A DNA stretch of 64,000 bases from an uncultured Muribaculaceae bacterium (GCA_934667475.1 CAKUMB010000006.1:62001-126000); one strand, 5' to 3'; shown: positions 25,970-34,946, numbered from the stretch's first letter. Notes: generated by a model not told the origin, from the sequence alone. Translations and numbers: made by a program.

Positions 25970-27181
25970 ATGCTAAAAGGCAAACACATAATTCTGGGCA
26001 TCACTGGCGGCATAGCCGCCTACAAGGCCGCCTCGCTCACGCGCCTGCTGGTGAAGGCGGGTGCCGAGGTGCAGGTGATAATGACGCCCAATGCGCGCGA
26101 GTTCATTGCGCCGGTCACGCTGTCCACACTCAGTGGCAAGCCAGTGATCACCGAGTTTTTCACGGCCAACACCGGGCAGTGGAACAGCCATGTCGACCTC
26201 GGCCTGTGGGCCGACGCCATGGTGGTGGCTCCGGCCACGGCCTCGACAATAGCCAAGATGGCCACTGGTGTGGCCGACAACATGCTGGTCACCACCTACC
26301 TCTCGGCCAAGGCTCCCGTGTTTGTGGCTCCTGCCATGGACCTCGACATGTTCAAGCATCCCACCACGCAGCGCAATTTGCAGCTGCTGCGCAGCTATGG
26401 CAACTTCATAATCGAGCCCGCCGCTGGCGAGCTGGCGAGCCACCTTGTGGGCAAGGGCCGCATGGAGGAGCCCGAGAACATATTCAAGGTGCTCGACCGC
26501 CACTTTGCCCACGGTGCCGACCTGGACGGGCGGCGCGTGCTCATCACCGCAGGCCCAACCTACGAGAAAATCGACCCTGTGCGCTACATTGGCAACTTTT
26601 CGTCGGGTAAGATGGGCTTTGCCATGGCTGCCGAGTGCGCCGCCCGCGGCGCCGAAGTGACTCTGGTGGCCGGCCCTGTGTCGCTGCCCACACCGCAGGG
26701 ATGCATTGAGCGCATCGACGTGACCAGTGCCGCGCAGATGCACGACGCCGTGATGAGCCGCTTCTCCGCAGCCGATGTGGCAATAATGTGTGCGGCGGTG
26801 GCCGACTACTGCGTGGAGCATGTGGCCGAGACCAAAATCAAGCGCGAGCGCGATGCCGTGCCCGTGATAAGGCTCAAGAAGAACCCCGACATTGCCAAGG
26901 CCGTGGGCGAGATTAAGCGACCCGGCCAGGTGACGGTGGGCTTCGCGCTCGAAACCGACCACGAGGAGCAAAACGCCGCGTCGAAGCTCAACCGCAAGCA
27001 CCTCGACTTCATAGTGCTCAATTCGCTGCGCGACAAGGATGCCGGCTTCCAGACCGACACCAACAAGATTAAGATAATCCAAAGCGACGGCCGCGTGCGC
27101 GGCTATGAGTGCAAGTCGAAGAGTCTTGTGGCCCGCGACATTGTGGATGTGCTGGTGGCCGACTACATGGCCAACAAATGA
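25970..27181 (+). CDS. coaBC: Bifunctional phosphopantothenoylcysteine decarboxylase / phosphopantothenate-cysteine ligase
   Basis: CoaBC makes 4'-phosphopantetheine, two steps before coenzyme A. The ATG at 25970 gives 403 residues. The N-terminal flavoprotein CoaC half (about 1-185) has GITGGIAAYKAASL, the active-site histidine in SHVDLGL, and PAMDLDMF. The C-terminal CoaB half (about 190-403) has AGPTYEKIDPVRYIGNFSSG, the RLKKNPDI nucleotide motif and FALETD. The reading frame is open far upstream into the exonuclease gene, but only this start fits the family. It lies 14 bp after the exonuclease. CoaE, the last CoA enzyme, is encoded at 33150. Confidence 0.96.
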   Translation: MLKGKHIILGITGGIAAYKAASLTRLLVKAGAEVQVIMTPNAREFIAPVTLSTLSGKPVITEFFTANTGQWNSHVDLGLWADAMVVAPATASTIAKMATGVADNMLVTTYLSAKAPVFVAPAMDLDMFKHPTTQRNLQLLRSYGNFIIEPAAGELASHLVGKGRMEEPENIFKVLDRHFAHGADLDGRRVLITAGPTYEKIDPVRYIGNFSSGKMGFAMAAECAARGAEVTLVAGPVSLPTPQGCIERIDVTSAAQMHDAVMSRFSAADVAIMCAAVADYCVEHVAETKIKRERDAVPVIRLKKNPDIAKAVGEIKRPGQVTVGFALETDHEEQNAASKLNRKHLDFIVLNSLRDKDAGFQTDTNKIKIIQSDGRVRGYECKSKSLVARDIVDVLVADYMANK

Positions 27182-27218
27182 CAATATTAACAACTCTGTG
27201 AGAGAATAGATAGAGATT

Positions 27219-28160
27219 ATGAGCAATGCATCAATATTGACGCGCGGCGTGGCGCGGCTGCTGATGGCCCTGGTGGCCACGGTGGCCACGGTGGCGGCAC
27301 CGGCGCAGGAACTTAACTGCAATGTTGAGGTCAATGCCGACAAGGTGGCCAATGCCAACAAGGAGATATTCAAAACCCTGCAGCAGGCCATAGCCGACTA
27401 CATGAACACCAACAAGTGGACCGACGCGCAGTTTGGCGCCAACGAGAAGATAGAGTGCAAGTTGTTTCTCACCATAAGCACGTATAACGACGCCACCAAC
27501 CGCATGACGGGCGACCTGCAGGTGCAGTCCACGCGGCCGGTGTACAACAGCTCCTACACCACCACGCTCATCAACTTCAAGGACACGAAAATCGATTTTT
27601 CCTATCAGGAAAACGAGCCGCTTGTGTTCTCGGAGCAAGACATGCAGAGCAATCTCACGGCCATTCTCAACTTCTACGCCTACATGATTCTGGCCATCGA
27701 CTTCGACTCGTTCTCGCCACTGGGCGGAACGCCCTATTACGAGAAGGCGGCCAATGTGGTGCGCCTGGCTCAGAGCTCGGGCGAAACGGGATGGAAGGCG
27801 TTTGAAGACACCAAAAACCGCAGCGCAGTGCTTAGTGCGTTCACCGACAAGGCCACTTCGGCCATCCGCGACGTGCTCTATCAGTATCACCGTCAGGGCC
27901 TCGACCAGATGGCGCTGAGCGTGGACAAGGGTAGGGCGGTGGTCACGCAGACCATAGCCACGCTCAAGAAGATATATGATGTGGCGCCCATGTCGGTGTG
28001 CCTGTCGATGTTTAAGGACGCCAAGCTCGATGAACTGGTCAACATCTACTCCAAGGCCAACACCACCGAGAAGCAGAGCGTGTATGAAAACCTGTATCCG
28101 CTATATCCCACCGAGACCACGCGACTCAACAAGATAAAGAACGAAAGCACTGACCGATAA
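27219..28160 (+). CDS. DUF4835-family periplasmic protein (PorD-like)
   Basis: The 313-residue protein has a signal peptide (cleavage near the AQELNCNV boundary, about residue 28). Hallmarks follow: LNCNVEVNADKV at the mature start, then KTLQQAIADYMNTNKWT and a central LNFYAYMILAIDFDSFSPLGGTPYY. These are the features of DUF4835, a family restricted to Bacteroidota that some annotations call PorD and link to type IX secretion. Its biochemical role is not known to me. It lies in the dnaN-recN operon, 37 bp after coaBC and 18 bp before recN, an order I recall from other Bacteroidales. Together with sprA it supports a type IX system here. Confidence 0.85.
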   Translation: MSNASILTRGVARLLMALVATVATVAAPAQELNCNVEVNADKVANANKEIFKTLQQAIADYMNTNKWTDAQFGANEKIECKLFLTISTYNDATNRMTGDLQVQSTRPVYNSSYTTTLINFKDTKIDFSYQENEPLVFSEQDMQSNLTAILNFYAYMILAIDFDSFSPLGGTPYYEKAANVVRLAQSSGETGWKAFEDTKNRSAVLSAFTDKATSAIRDVLYQYHRQGLDQMALSVDKGRAVVTQTIATLKKIYDVAPMSVCLSMFKDAKLDELVNIYSKANTTEKQSVYENLYPLYPTETTRLNKIKNESTDR

Positions 28161-28178
28161 AGTAGTAACGAAACTGAA

Positions 28179-29858
28179 ATGCTCACACGGCTTTACATAT
28201 CCAACTACGCGCTCATCAGCAGCCTTGAGATTGGCTTTGGCAGCGGACTCACCATTATAACAGGCGAGACGGGCGCGGGCAAGTCGATAATTCTGGGCGC
28301 GCTGTCGCTGATTTTGGGCGACCGTGCCGATGCGCGCGGCCTGCGCCACAGCAGTGGGCAGAAAACGGTGGTCGAGGCCGAGTTCGACCTCACAGGCTAT
28401 GACATGCGCGGCTTTTTCGATGCCGCCGACATCGAGTATTTCGCCACCGAGTGCATCGTGCGCCGCGAGGTGAGCCCAGCGGGCCGTTCGCGCGCATTCA
28501 TCAACGACACTCCCGTGAGTCTCGCCCAATTGCGTGAACTCACGTCGCGCCTCATCGACATCCACTCGCAGCACAGCAATGCTCTGCTGGCCTCGCGTCA
28601 GTTCCAAATCGAGGTGCTCGACAGCCTTGCGGCCAATGGCCCACTGCTGGCCCGGTACCAAAGCAGCTATGCCCGCTACCGCAGCATCGAAAAGCAGCTG
28701 CAGCAGCTGCAGGACGCTTTCAGTCGCAGCCGCGCCGAGGAAGACTATCTGCGGTTTCAGATAGCCCAGCTCGATGAACTTGCCCCGCATCCGGGCGAAG
28801 ACGTCGAACTAGAGGCCCTGCAAAACAAGCTAAGCAACATTAACGACACCAAAGAGACGCTGTGGAATGTGACTTCGGCGCTCAATGGCGACGACGACTC
28901 GGTGATCGACCGCCTGTCGGCTGCCGCGCAGAGCCTTGCCGTGGCCGAGAAGCACTTGAGCGACATTGCCGGCACTGCCGATCGCATAAGCGCCACTGTG
29001 ATAGAGCTTAAAGACATAGCCCAGACGCTCAGCTCGGTCGACAGCGAATTGGCCGACGACCCACAGCGCCTGGCCGATGTCGAGGCGCGCCTCAACGACA
29101 TCTATGCGCTCGAGCGCAAGCACAATGTGCAGGGGGCCGACGCCCTCATCGAGTTGCAGCGGCAATATCGCGAAAAACTCGACTTCATCGACAGTTCCGA
29201 CGAGGAGATTGAGGCAGTGAAGGCACAACTTGCCAAGGCCGAGGCCGAGGTGGCCAGTCTGGCCGGGCGCCTCACCAGTTCGCGCCGTGAGGCTGCCGAC
29301 AGTTTCATAGGGCGGCTGAAGCCGCTGGCCGTGTCGCTGGGCATGAAGAATTTGCAGTTCAACGTGGCCTTCACCGCCTGCCCCTTTGGTCCGAAGGGGG
29401 CCGACCAGGTGGAGTTTATGTTTGCGTTCAACAAAAATCAGCCCCTCATGCCCGTTAAGGACACCGCATCGGGCGGCGAAATTTCAAGGCTCATGCTGTG
29501 CATCAAGTCAATCATAGCCGAGAGCATGAATTTGCCCACCATCATATTCGACGAGGTTGACACAGGCGTGTCGGGCGACATAGCCAACCGCATCGGCCAG
29601 CTGATGAACCGCATAGCGCGCCGCATTCAGGTGATGGCCATCACCCACCTGCCGCAGGTGGCCGCCTTTGCCCGCCACCATCTGCTGGTGTACAAGACTG
29701 ACACTGCCACCGACACCGTCACCGCCGTGCGCACCCTCACCGCCGAGCAGCACATAGGCGAGGTGGCCCGCATGCTCAGCGGCCGCGATGTGGACAGCGC
29801 CGCCATCGAGAATGCCAAATCTCTCATCCGACAAATCAAAACCACCGACAATGTATAA
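28179..29858 (+). CDS. recN: DNA repair protein RecN
   Basis: RecN is an SMC-like ATPase that helps double-strand break repair. The 559-residue protein has Walker A GETGAGKS (29-36) and a long coiled-coil middle (about 150-380). The ABC signature TASGGEISRLML is at about 428-439, and Walker B IIFDEVDTGVSG starts at about 455. Length is normal. The gene is 18 bp after the DUF4835 gene, and its stop overlaps the start of rlmB (ATGTATAA, 8 bp), which suggests translational coupling. Confidence 0.97.
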   Translation: MLTRLYISNYALISSLEIGFGSGLTIITGETGAGKSIILGALSLILGDRADARGLRHSSGQKTVVEAEFDLTGYDMRGFFDAADIEYFATECIVRREVSPAGRSRAFINDTPVSLAQLRELTSRLIDIHSQHSNALLASRQFQIEVLDSLAANGPLLARYQSSYARYRSIEKQLQQLQDAFSRSRAEEDYLRFQIAQLDELAPHPGEDVELEALQNKLSNINDTKETLWNVTSALNGDDDSVIDRLSAAAQSLAVAEKHLSDIAGTADRISATVIELKDIAQTLSSVDSELADDPQRLADVEARLNDIYALERKHNVQGADALIELQRQYREKLDFIDSSDEEIEAVKAQLAKAEAEVASLAGRLTSSRREAADSFIGRLKPLAVSLGMKNLQFNVAFTACPFGPKGADQVEFMFAFNKNQPLMPVKDTASGGEISRLMLCIKSIIAESMNLPTIIFDEVDTGVSGDIANRIGQLMNRIARRIQVMAITHLPQVAAFARHHLLVYKTDTATDTVTAVRTLTAEQHIGEVARMLSGRDVDSAAIENAKSLIRQIKTTDNV

Positions 29859-30615
29859 CAACAATTCCGAACAGTATATATTCGGCCTGCGGGCCATTAT
29901 GGAGGCTATCGATGCCGGTAAGAGCATCGACAAGCTGCTTGTGAAAAAAGACATCAATGGCGACCTGGGTCGCGAACTGCTGGCTGTGGCTCGCAACTAT
30001 GGCGTGCCTGTGCAGCGCGTGCCCGTGGAGAAACTCAACCGCATCACGCGCCGCAACCACCAGGGCGCGGTGGCAATGCTTGCCGCAGTCGACTACTACA
30101 GCGTGGCCGATGTGGTGCCGCAACTCTACGACGACGGCATCAACCCGCTGGTGGTGGTGCTCGATGGCATCACCGATGTGCGCAACTTCGGCGCCATTGC
30201 CCGCACTTGCGAGTGTGCCGGCGTGAGCGCCATAGTCTTGCCCGAGTGCAATAGTGTGGGTGTCACTGCCGATGCTGTCAAGACCTCGGCCGGGGCTCTC
30301 AACTATCTGCCGGTGTGCCGCGAGCACAATCTGGTGAAGGCTGTGAAATATTTGCGCGACAGCGGCTTCAAAATTGTCGGCGCCGCTGGCGAAAGCTCGG
30401 TCAATTTCACCACGGCCGACTACACCGGCCCCGTGGCTCTGGTGCTTGGCGCCGAGGACGTGGGCATTTCGCCCGAAATCATGAAGCTTTGCGACACCCG
30501 TGTGGCCATTCCCGAGTTTGGCCACATTAGCTCGCTCAATGTGTCGGTGGCTGGCGGCATCATGATCTACGAGGTGGTGCGCCAGCGCATTGCCGACGGC
30601 CAGACGGCCGGTTAA
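29851..30615 (+). CDS. rlmB: 23S rRNA (guanosine-2'-O-)-methyltransferase, TrmH/SpoU family
   Basis: This SPOUT-fold methyltransferase probably methylates a guanosine ribose in 23S rRNA (G2251 in E. coli RlmB). The start at 29851 gives 254 residues, MYNNNSEQYIFGLRAIMEAI. The N-terminal substrate-binding domain (about 8-85) contains NRITRRNHQG. The knotted catalytic domain has the SpoU motifs LDGITDVRNFGAIARTC, LVLGAEDVGI and SSLNVSVAGGIMIYE. It overlaps recN by 8 bp and closes the operon. The target base is inferred; TrmH-type activity on tRNA is possible. Confidence 0.9.
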   Translation: MYNNNSEQYIFGLRAIMEAIDAGKSIDKLLVKKDINGDLGRELLAVARNYGVPVQRVPVEKLNRITRRNHQGAVAMLAAVDYYSVADVVPQLYDDGINPLVVVLDGITDVRNFGAIARTCECAGVSAIVLPECNSVGVTADAVKTSAGALNYLPVCREHNLVKAVKYLRDSGFKIVGAAGESSVNFTTADYTGPVALVLGAEDVGISPEIMKLCDTRVAIPEFGHISSLNVSVAGGIMIYEVVRQRIADGQTAG

Positions 30616-30673
30616 CTTCAAAAAAAACAGCGCCCATATTGGGCCTAAATTGGGTTTAGTGGGTGTTTTTGAC

Positions 30674-30681
30674 TAATTTTG
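30674..30681 (+). promoter_or_regulatory. Predicted nusB operon promoter, -7 element
   Basis: TAATTTTG matches TAnnTTTG exactly. TTGG at 30650 is a -33 candidate 21 bp upstream. The nusB ATG follows 24 bp downstream of the element. Confidence 0.6.
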
Positions 30682-30705
30682 CAAAAAAATAAGAGAAACG
30701 ACATA

Positions 30706-31638
30706 ATGATAAATCGCGTTTTAATACGAACAAAAGTGGTGCAGATGTTGTATTCCTACATGCTCACCAAAGACGGAAAAACGTTTTCCGATGCTAAAGA
30801 CGAACTGAATGAGAGTCTCGACAAGTCGTATGAGTTATACAACCTGCTGCTTCAGCTCATGGTCGATCTCACCGACATTGAGGAGCTTAGGCTCGACGAG
30901 GCAAAGCACAAGTTTCTGCCCACAGATGAGGATTTGCATCCCAACACGCGCTTCGTCGACAACGAACTGGTCGACGCCCTGCGTGGCATCGACGCTCTGC
31001 AGAATTTTCTTAACGACCGCAAACTCACTTGGCGCAACGACGACGTGTTTCTGCGCCTGATGCTCGACAAGGTGCGCAACAGCGAGGAGTATAAGGAATA
31101 CATGGCTATGCCAAAGACCGACTTTGCCAGCGACTGCAACGTGTGGCGCCAACTGATGAAGAAGGTGCTGCTGCCCGATGCCGACCTGCTTGAGCAGGTG
31201 GAGGGCATGTCGGTGTATTGCACCGATGAAGACCTCGACATCATGGGCCAGTTTGTGGTGAAAACCATACGCCGCATCGAGGATGGCGTGAAATATCCCA
31301 TCCTGCCCAAATACAAGGACGAGGAAGACAGCGAGTTTGGCGAAGAACTCTTTACCAAGGCATTCCAGCTGATGGACAGCAACAACAAGCTCATCGACAG
31401 CCTTGTGGCCACCGACAAGTGGGACACCGAGCGCCTGGCCTTCATGGACCGCCTGATAATGTGCATCGCGCTGGCCGAGATAGAGTCGTTTGTGAAAATC
31501 CCCGTCAATGTCAGCCTCAACGAGTACATCGAGATTGCCAAGATGTTCAGCACGGCCCGCAGCGGCCAGTTTGTGAACGGCATCCTCAACTCGGCCGTAA
31601 AGGAGCTTCGCCAAAAGGGTGAACTCATAAAAAAGTAA
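30706..31638 (+). CDS. nusB: Transcription antitermination factor NusB, long Bacteroidota form
   Basis: NusB binds boxA RNA with NusE (ribosomal protein S10) in rRNA antitermination. The start at 30706 gives 310 residues, MINRVLIRTKVVQMLYSYML, twice the length of E. coli NusB (139). The canonical all-helical domain lies in the C-terminal half (about 215-300), ending in the family segment VNVSLNEYIEIAKMFSTARSGQFVNGIL. The N-terminal 200 residues are a helical extension usual in Bacteroidota. It begins an operon with yajC 47 bp downstream. Confidence 0.92.
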   Translation: MINRVLIRTKVVQMLYSYMLTKDGKTFSDAKDELNESLDKSYELYNLLLQLMVDLTDIEELRLDEAKHKFLPTDEDLHPNTRFVDNELVDALRGIDALQNFLNDRKLTWRNDDVFLRLMLDKVRNSEEYKEYMAMPKTDFASDCNVWRQLMKKVLLPDADLLEQVEGMSVYCTDEDLDIMGQFVVKTIRRIEDGVKYPILPKYKDEEDSEFGEELFTKAFQLMDSNNKLIDSLVATDKWDTERLAFMDRLIMCIALAEIESFVKIPVNVSLNEYIEIAKMFSTARSGQFVNGILNSAVKELRQKGELIKK

Positions 31639-31685
31639 TCAAAAATCAAAAAACTACTATCCACAATTAAAAAAGTAAATAAGAC

Positions 31686-32018
31686 ATGCTTAACTCAATC
31701 TTATTAGAGGCTGGCGCAGCTGCCAGCGGCTGGAGCAACATCCTTATGATTGTTGCCCTCATCGTGATTTTCTATTTCTTTCTGATTCGTCCGCAGTCGA
31801 AGAAGCAGAAGGAAATCAAGAAGTTCCGCGAGGCCATGAAGAAAGGCGATCGCGTGACCACCGCCGGTGGCATATATGGCAAAATCCGCGAGATCAAAGA
31901 CACCACCATCGTACTCGAAATTGCCGACGGCGTGAAAATCACCATCGACAAGGCTTGCGTCTACCCATCGGCAAACGCCGCCATTGAGTCGGGCAACGAC
32001 ATCAAGAACAATCAGTAA
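31686..32018 (+). CDS. yajC: Preprotein translocase accessory subunit YajC
   Basis: YajC is a single-span inner-membrane protein associated with SecDF. The 110-residue protein has a short periplasmic start and one membrane helix (about 18-37, ILMIVALIVIFYFFLIRPQ). A cytoplasmic part holds the family segment KKGDRVTTAGGIYGKI. Length is normal. It follows nusB by 47 bp. The usual partners secDF are not in the window. Confidence 0.96.
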   Translation: MLNSILLEAGAAASGWSNILMIVALIVIFYFFLIRPQSKKQKEIKKFREAMKKGDRVTTAGGIYGKIREIKDTTIVLEIADGVKITIDKACVYPSANAAIESGNDIKNNQ

Positions 32019-32030
32019 TAGTTTTCCCCC

Positions 32031-32050
32031 CCCTCTCTCTCGGGAGAGGG
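32031..32050. repeat. Short inverted repeat in the yajC-ybbR spacer
   Basis: CCCTCTC (32031-32037) pairs with GAGAGGG (32044-32050) after a run of nine C. The rest of the 134-bp spacer is GC-rich with degenerate small repeats. There is no T-run, so it is not a typical terminator. Confidence 0.5.
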
Positions 32051-32152
32051 AGCAGGCTGGCCACCGTAGCACCGTGCATGCCAGGCCACTGTGCCGGGCA
32101 TGGCAAGTGTGCTGTGCGCTGCCATAAGGCCAGGGTGCAGGAGTAATTGCTT

Positions 32153-33136
32153 ATGAAGACAACTGTTTCATCGGTAAAGTCGGCAGTGCTGAAGCTTGTA
32201 AAGAGCCTCAGCACTGCCGCTGTGCTCCAATACATGGGGTTCGTGCTGGTGTCGGCGGTGTTTTGGTGCTTCATCACGTTTAACAACGACATTCAGCAAG
32301 ACATCGACGTGAGGCTTGAAATCATCAACAAGCCGGCCAACGTCACCTTCATCAACGACCCGCCCTCCACCATCACCGTCACCCTGCGCGACAAGGGCTC
32401 GGCCTTTGTGAAATATCTATTCACCTCGCAGCCCAAGCTGCAAATCGATTTTACAAAATACTGCGACTCAGGCACGGGCTACCTTAAGCTCAACAATGTG
32501 CAGCTGCTCACAGCGCTGCGCAAGGTCATTAGCCGCAACGCGTCGGTAATGAGTGTGCTGCCCGAGTCGCTGTCGGTGAAATACACCGACCAGGAGGGAA
32601 AGAAGGTGCCCATACGCTTCGACGTGGATGTGGAGCCCGACATGCGCTATGTGCAGAATGGCGACATCAGCCCCAGCGTCGACTCGGTGGTGGTGTATGC
32701 CGACCGCGAGACCCTTTCGCAAATCAATGAGGTCTACACCTACCATGTGCTGCTAAGCGGCATCACCGACACGCTCAACCGCTGGGTGTCGATAGCCCCT
32801 GTGGTGGGCGCCAAACTGGTGCCCTCGTCGGTGAAGATCATGGTGCCCATCGAGCGCCTTGTGCAAAAGAAGCAGAAGGTGGCCATTCAGGCGCGCAATG
32901 TGCCGGCGGGCGAGTCGCTTGTGCTGTTTCCGTCGTCGGTCGATGTGCTGTGCCTTGTGCCGCAAAGCGAGTACAAGTCCGACATCTCCAACATTGCCGT
33001 TGTGGCCGACTACTACACAATCGACCTCAGCACCACATCGAGCAAAGTGCCCATCTATGTGGCCAGCGTGCCGCCGGTGTGCCGCCGTGTGGAGTTGCCC
33101 ACCGACAGTGTCGACTATATAATCGAAAAGCATTAA
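32153..33136 (+). CDS. YbbR-like domain protein
   Basis: The 327-residue protein has one N-terminal membrane helix (about 26-44, LQYMGFVLVSAVFWCFITF) followed by YbbR-like beta domains. The segment ITVTLRDKGSAFVKYLF and the later VPIRFDVDVEPD are typical. Related proteins in Firmicutes (CdaR) regulate diadenylate cyclase; in Bacteroidota the role is not settled. The start is set at the ATG at 32153; a TTG two codons earlier is less likely. coaE follows after 13 bp. The gene lacks the multiple copies of the repeat seen in Firmicutes CdaR. Confidence 0.85.
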   Translation: MKTTVSSVKSAVLKLVKSLSTAAVLQYMGFVLVSAVFWCFITFNNDIQQDIDVRLEIINKPANVTFINDPPSTITVTLRDKGSAFVKYLFTSQPKLQIDFTKYCDSGTGYLKLNNVQLLTALRKVISRNASVMSVLPESLSVKYTDQEGKKVPIRFDVDVEPDMRYVQNGDISPSVDSVVVYADRETLSQINEVYTYHVLLSGITDTLNRWVSIAPVVGAKLVPSSVKIMVPIERLVQKKQKVAIQARNVPAGESLVLFPSSVDVLCLVPQSEYKSDISNIAVVADYYTIDLSTTSSKVPIYVASVPPVCRRVELPTDSVDYIIEKH

Positions 33137-33149
33137 CCATCTCCTGATT

Positions 33150-33722
33150 ATGGCGCAACTCATAGCAATCACAGGCGGCATTGGCAGTGGCAAGAGCGTG
33201 GTGTCGCGCATATTGCGCACCATGGGCTACCCCGTCTACGACACCGACTCCAATGCGCGCCGCCTGATGGACTCATCCTGCGAAATCCGCCGGCAGCTAG
33301 TCGGGCGGTTCGGCCCCAGTGTGTATGGTGCCGGTGGGCGGCTCGACCGCGCCCGCCTTGGCGGCATCGTGTTTGGCAACGCTGAGGCGCTTGCCTGCCT
33401 CAATGGCATAGTGCATCCGGCGGTGGCTGCCGATGTGCGGCAGTGGGCCGCGGGGAAGGAAGTGGCGTTTTTCGAGACGGCAATTCTGCGCAGCAGCGGC
33501 ATGTGGCGCATGGCCAGTGCGGTGTGGCGTGTCGACGCCCCTGTGGATGTGCGCATTGCCCGCGTGGTTGCCCGCAATGGCATTTCGCCCGAGGCCGTGA
33601 GGGCGCGCATAGGCGCGCAGCAGGCTGAGCTGACTGGCTTCGATGGCGAGCATGTGGTGGTCAACGACGGCCAGCGGCCTGTGTTGCCGCAAATCGTGGC
33701 CCTGATTGGCGCACTCGGCTAA
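33150..33722 (+). CDS. coaE: Dephospho-CoA kinase
   Basis: CoaE phosphorylates dephospho-CoA to give coenzyme A. The 190-residue protein starts with the P-loop ITGGIGSGKSVVSRIL (GGIGSGKS at 9-16), then the substrate-contact segment GYPVYDTDSNARRLM. The lid-like region is near 140-160 (RVVARNGISPEAVRARI). Length is normal. It lies 13 bp after the ybbR-like gene; this pairing is common in Bacteroidota. The ATG start follows ybbR directly. Confidence 0.95.
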   Translation: MAQLIAITGGIGSGKSVVSRILRTMGYPVYDTDSNARRLMDSSCEIRRQLVGRFGPSVYGAGGRLDRARLGGIVFGNAEALACLNGIVHPAVAADVRQWAAGKEVAFFETAILRSSGMWRMASAVWRVDAPVDVRIARVVARNGISPEAVRARIGAQQAELTGFDGEHVVVNDGQRPVLPQIVALIGALG

Positions 33723-33762
33723 AAAATGGCCCGGCGGTTGGCTACAAGTCAATTTTTATGGC

Positions 33763-33770
33763 TATCTTTG
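33763..33770 (+). promoter_or_regulatory. Predicted promoter of the DUF5606 gene, -7 element
   Basis: TATCTTTG matches TAnnTTTG exactly, 69 bp before the start at 33839. A TTGG at 33738 may serve as -33 but the spacer is slightly long. Confidence 0.55.
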
Positions 33771-33838
33771 CATAATATGTAGGCAGTGCTGCCGCATTTT
33801 TTTTGAAGTAACACATATAAACAAAACAGAACAACACT

Positions 33839-34273
33839 ATGCTTAAGAAAATACTTGCTATCTCGGGTAAGCCCGGACTCTACAAACTCATTTCGTTTGG
33901 CAAAAACATGATTATCGTTGAAGGTCTGGCCGATAAAAAGCGCTTTGCCGCCCATTCGCGCGACAAGATTATTTCGCTTGGCGACATTGCCATCTACACC
34001 ACTGGCGACGATGTGCCTTTGGCCGATGTGCTTGAGTCGGTGAGCAAGAAGTTTGACGGCAAGGAAATCAACGCAGCCGACTACAAGGAGCCTGAGCAGC
34101 TGGCCGCATTCATGGCCTCTGTGCTGCCTGAGTATGACGAGGAGCGCGTGTATAAGACCGACATAAAGAAGCTCATTTCTTGGTACAACATCCTGGTTAA
34201 GGCTGGCATCACCACTTTTGTTGAGCCTGAAGATGAGACCAAGGCCGATGGTGGCGAGGCTGCTGCCGAGTAG
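33839..34273 (+). CDS. DUF5606 family protein
   Basis: The 144-residue cytoplasmic protein begins MLKKILAISGKPGLYKLIS and contains IVEGLADKKRFAAH and a helical second half with LISWYNILVKAGITTF. These are the features of DUF5606, a small family of Bacteroidota with no known function. There is no signal peptide or membrane span. The C-terminus is acidic and low-complexity (ADGGEAAAE). It has its own promoter and terminator, so it is a monocistronic unit. Family recognition is by memory of the motif pattern. Confidence 0.8.
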   Translation: MLKKILAISGKPGLYKLISFGKNMIIVEGLADKKRFAAHSRDKIISLGDIAIYTTGDDVPLADVLESVSKKFDGKEINAADYKEPEQLAAFMASVLPEYDEERVYKTDIKKLISWYNILVKAGITTFVEPEDETKADGGEAAAE

Positions 34274-34312
34274 GCGCCGCCGGCCAAAACGCAAGCCGTT
34301 AAAAAATGAATC

Positions 34313-34378
34313 AAAGCCATACGTGCACACACGCACTTGCCGCAACTCATGGGCAAGTCGGTGGCCGTATGGCTTTTT
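34313..34378 (+). terminator. Long intrinsic terminator after the DUF5606 gene
   Basis: AAAGCCATACG (34313-34323) pairs with CGTATGGCTTT (34366-34376). An inner helix (ACTTGCC near 34335 with GGCAAGT near 34352) gives a two-part stem, and T residues follow. Confidence 0.8.
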
Positions 34379-34394
34379 AGTTTAATCAAGGGAT

Positions 34395-34946
34395 ATGCTT
34401 AACCGTTTTCATCTGCTTGTGTGCTGCCTGATGGCTTTGCTGTTGGGCGTGGCGTCGTGTGGCACGTCGAAGCGCAGCGTGCGCAGTGGCGCGCCCTATT
34501 CGAAGTATGGCGGCTCGGCGCCTAATGGCCGTGCCGATGGTTGGGCCACACTCGATGTGAAGCTCGGGCCCAATGACAACCGACGGCTCTACCGTGAGAT
34601 AAAAGACTGGCTAGGCACTCCCTATAAGTATGCAGGCACAGGCAAGGACGGCACCGACTGCTCGGGATTTGTGATGATGGTGTATCAGGCCGTGTATGGC
34701 AAAAAACTGCAGCGCAATTCAGCCCGCATGTATGAGCGCAACTGCCGCAGTGTGGACCGCAGCGACCTGTGTGAGGGCGATTTGGTGTTTTTCAACAACG
34801 GCCGCGGTGGCGGCATCAACCATGTGGGCATATATTTGAGGGACGGCAAGTTTGCGCACACCTCATCGTCGCGTGGGGTGATGATCAGCGACCTCGCCGA
34901 CACCTATTTTGCCGCGCGCTTTTTTGCTGCAGGCCGGGTCGATTAG
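34395..34946 (+). CDS. NlpC/P60-family cell-wall hydrolase lipoprotein
   Basis: The 183-residue protein has a lipoprotein signal with lipid cysteine 22 (LLLGVASC). The NlpC/P60 domain follows: catalytic Cys89 in DGTDCSGF, His143 in INHVGIY, and a third polar residue (His155 in KFAHTSS). The lead-in LGTPYKYAGTGKDGTD is typical. Such enzymes cut peptide cross-bridges of peptidoglycan, often gamma-D-Glu-diamino acid bonds. It converges on comEC with a 4-bp overlap of stop codons. The exact bond cut is inferred from the family. Confidence 0.93.
   Translation: MLNRFHLLVCCLMALLLGVASCGTSKRSVRSGAPYSKYGGSAPNGRADGWATLDVKLGPNDNRRLYREIKDWLGTPYKYAGTGKDGTDCSGFVMMVYQAVYGKKLQRNSARMYERNCRSVDRSDLCEGDLVFFNNGRGGGINHVGIYLRDGKFAHTSSSRGVMISDLADTYFAARFFAAGRVD

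Noticed and set aside
25973..27391. Open frame of 472 codons on the minus strand opposite coaBC
   Set aside because: The translation is His/Gly/Val/Ala-rich without any family motif, and the plus strand encodes a complete CoaBC. Such frames are common opposite GC-rich genes here.
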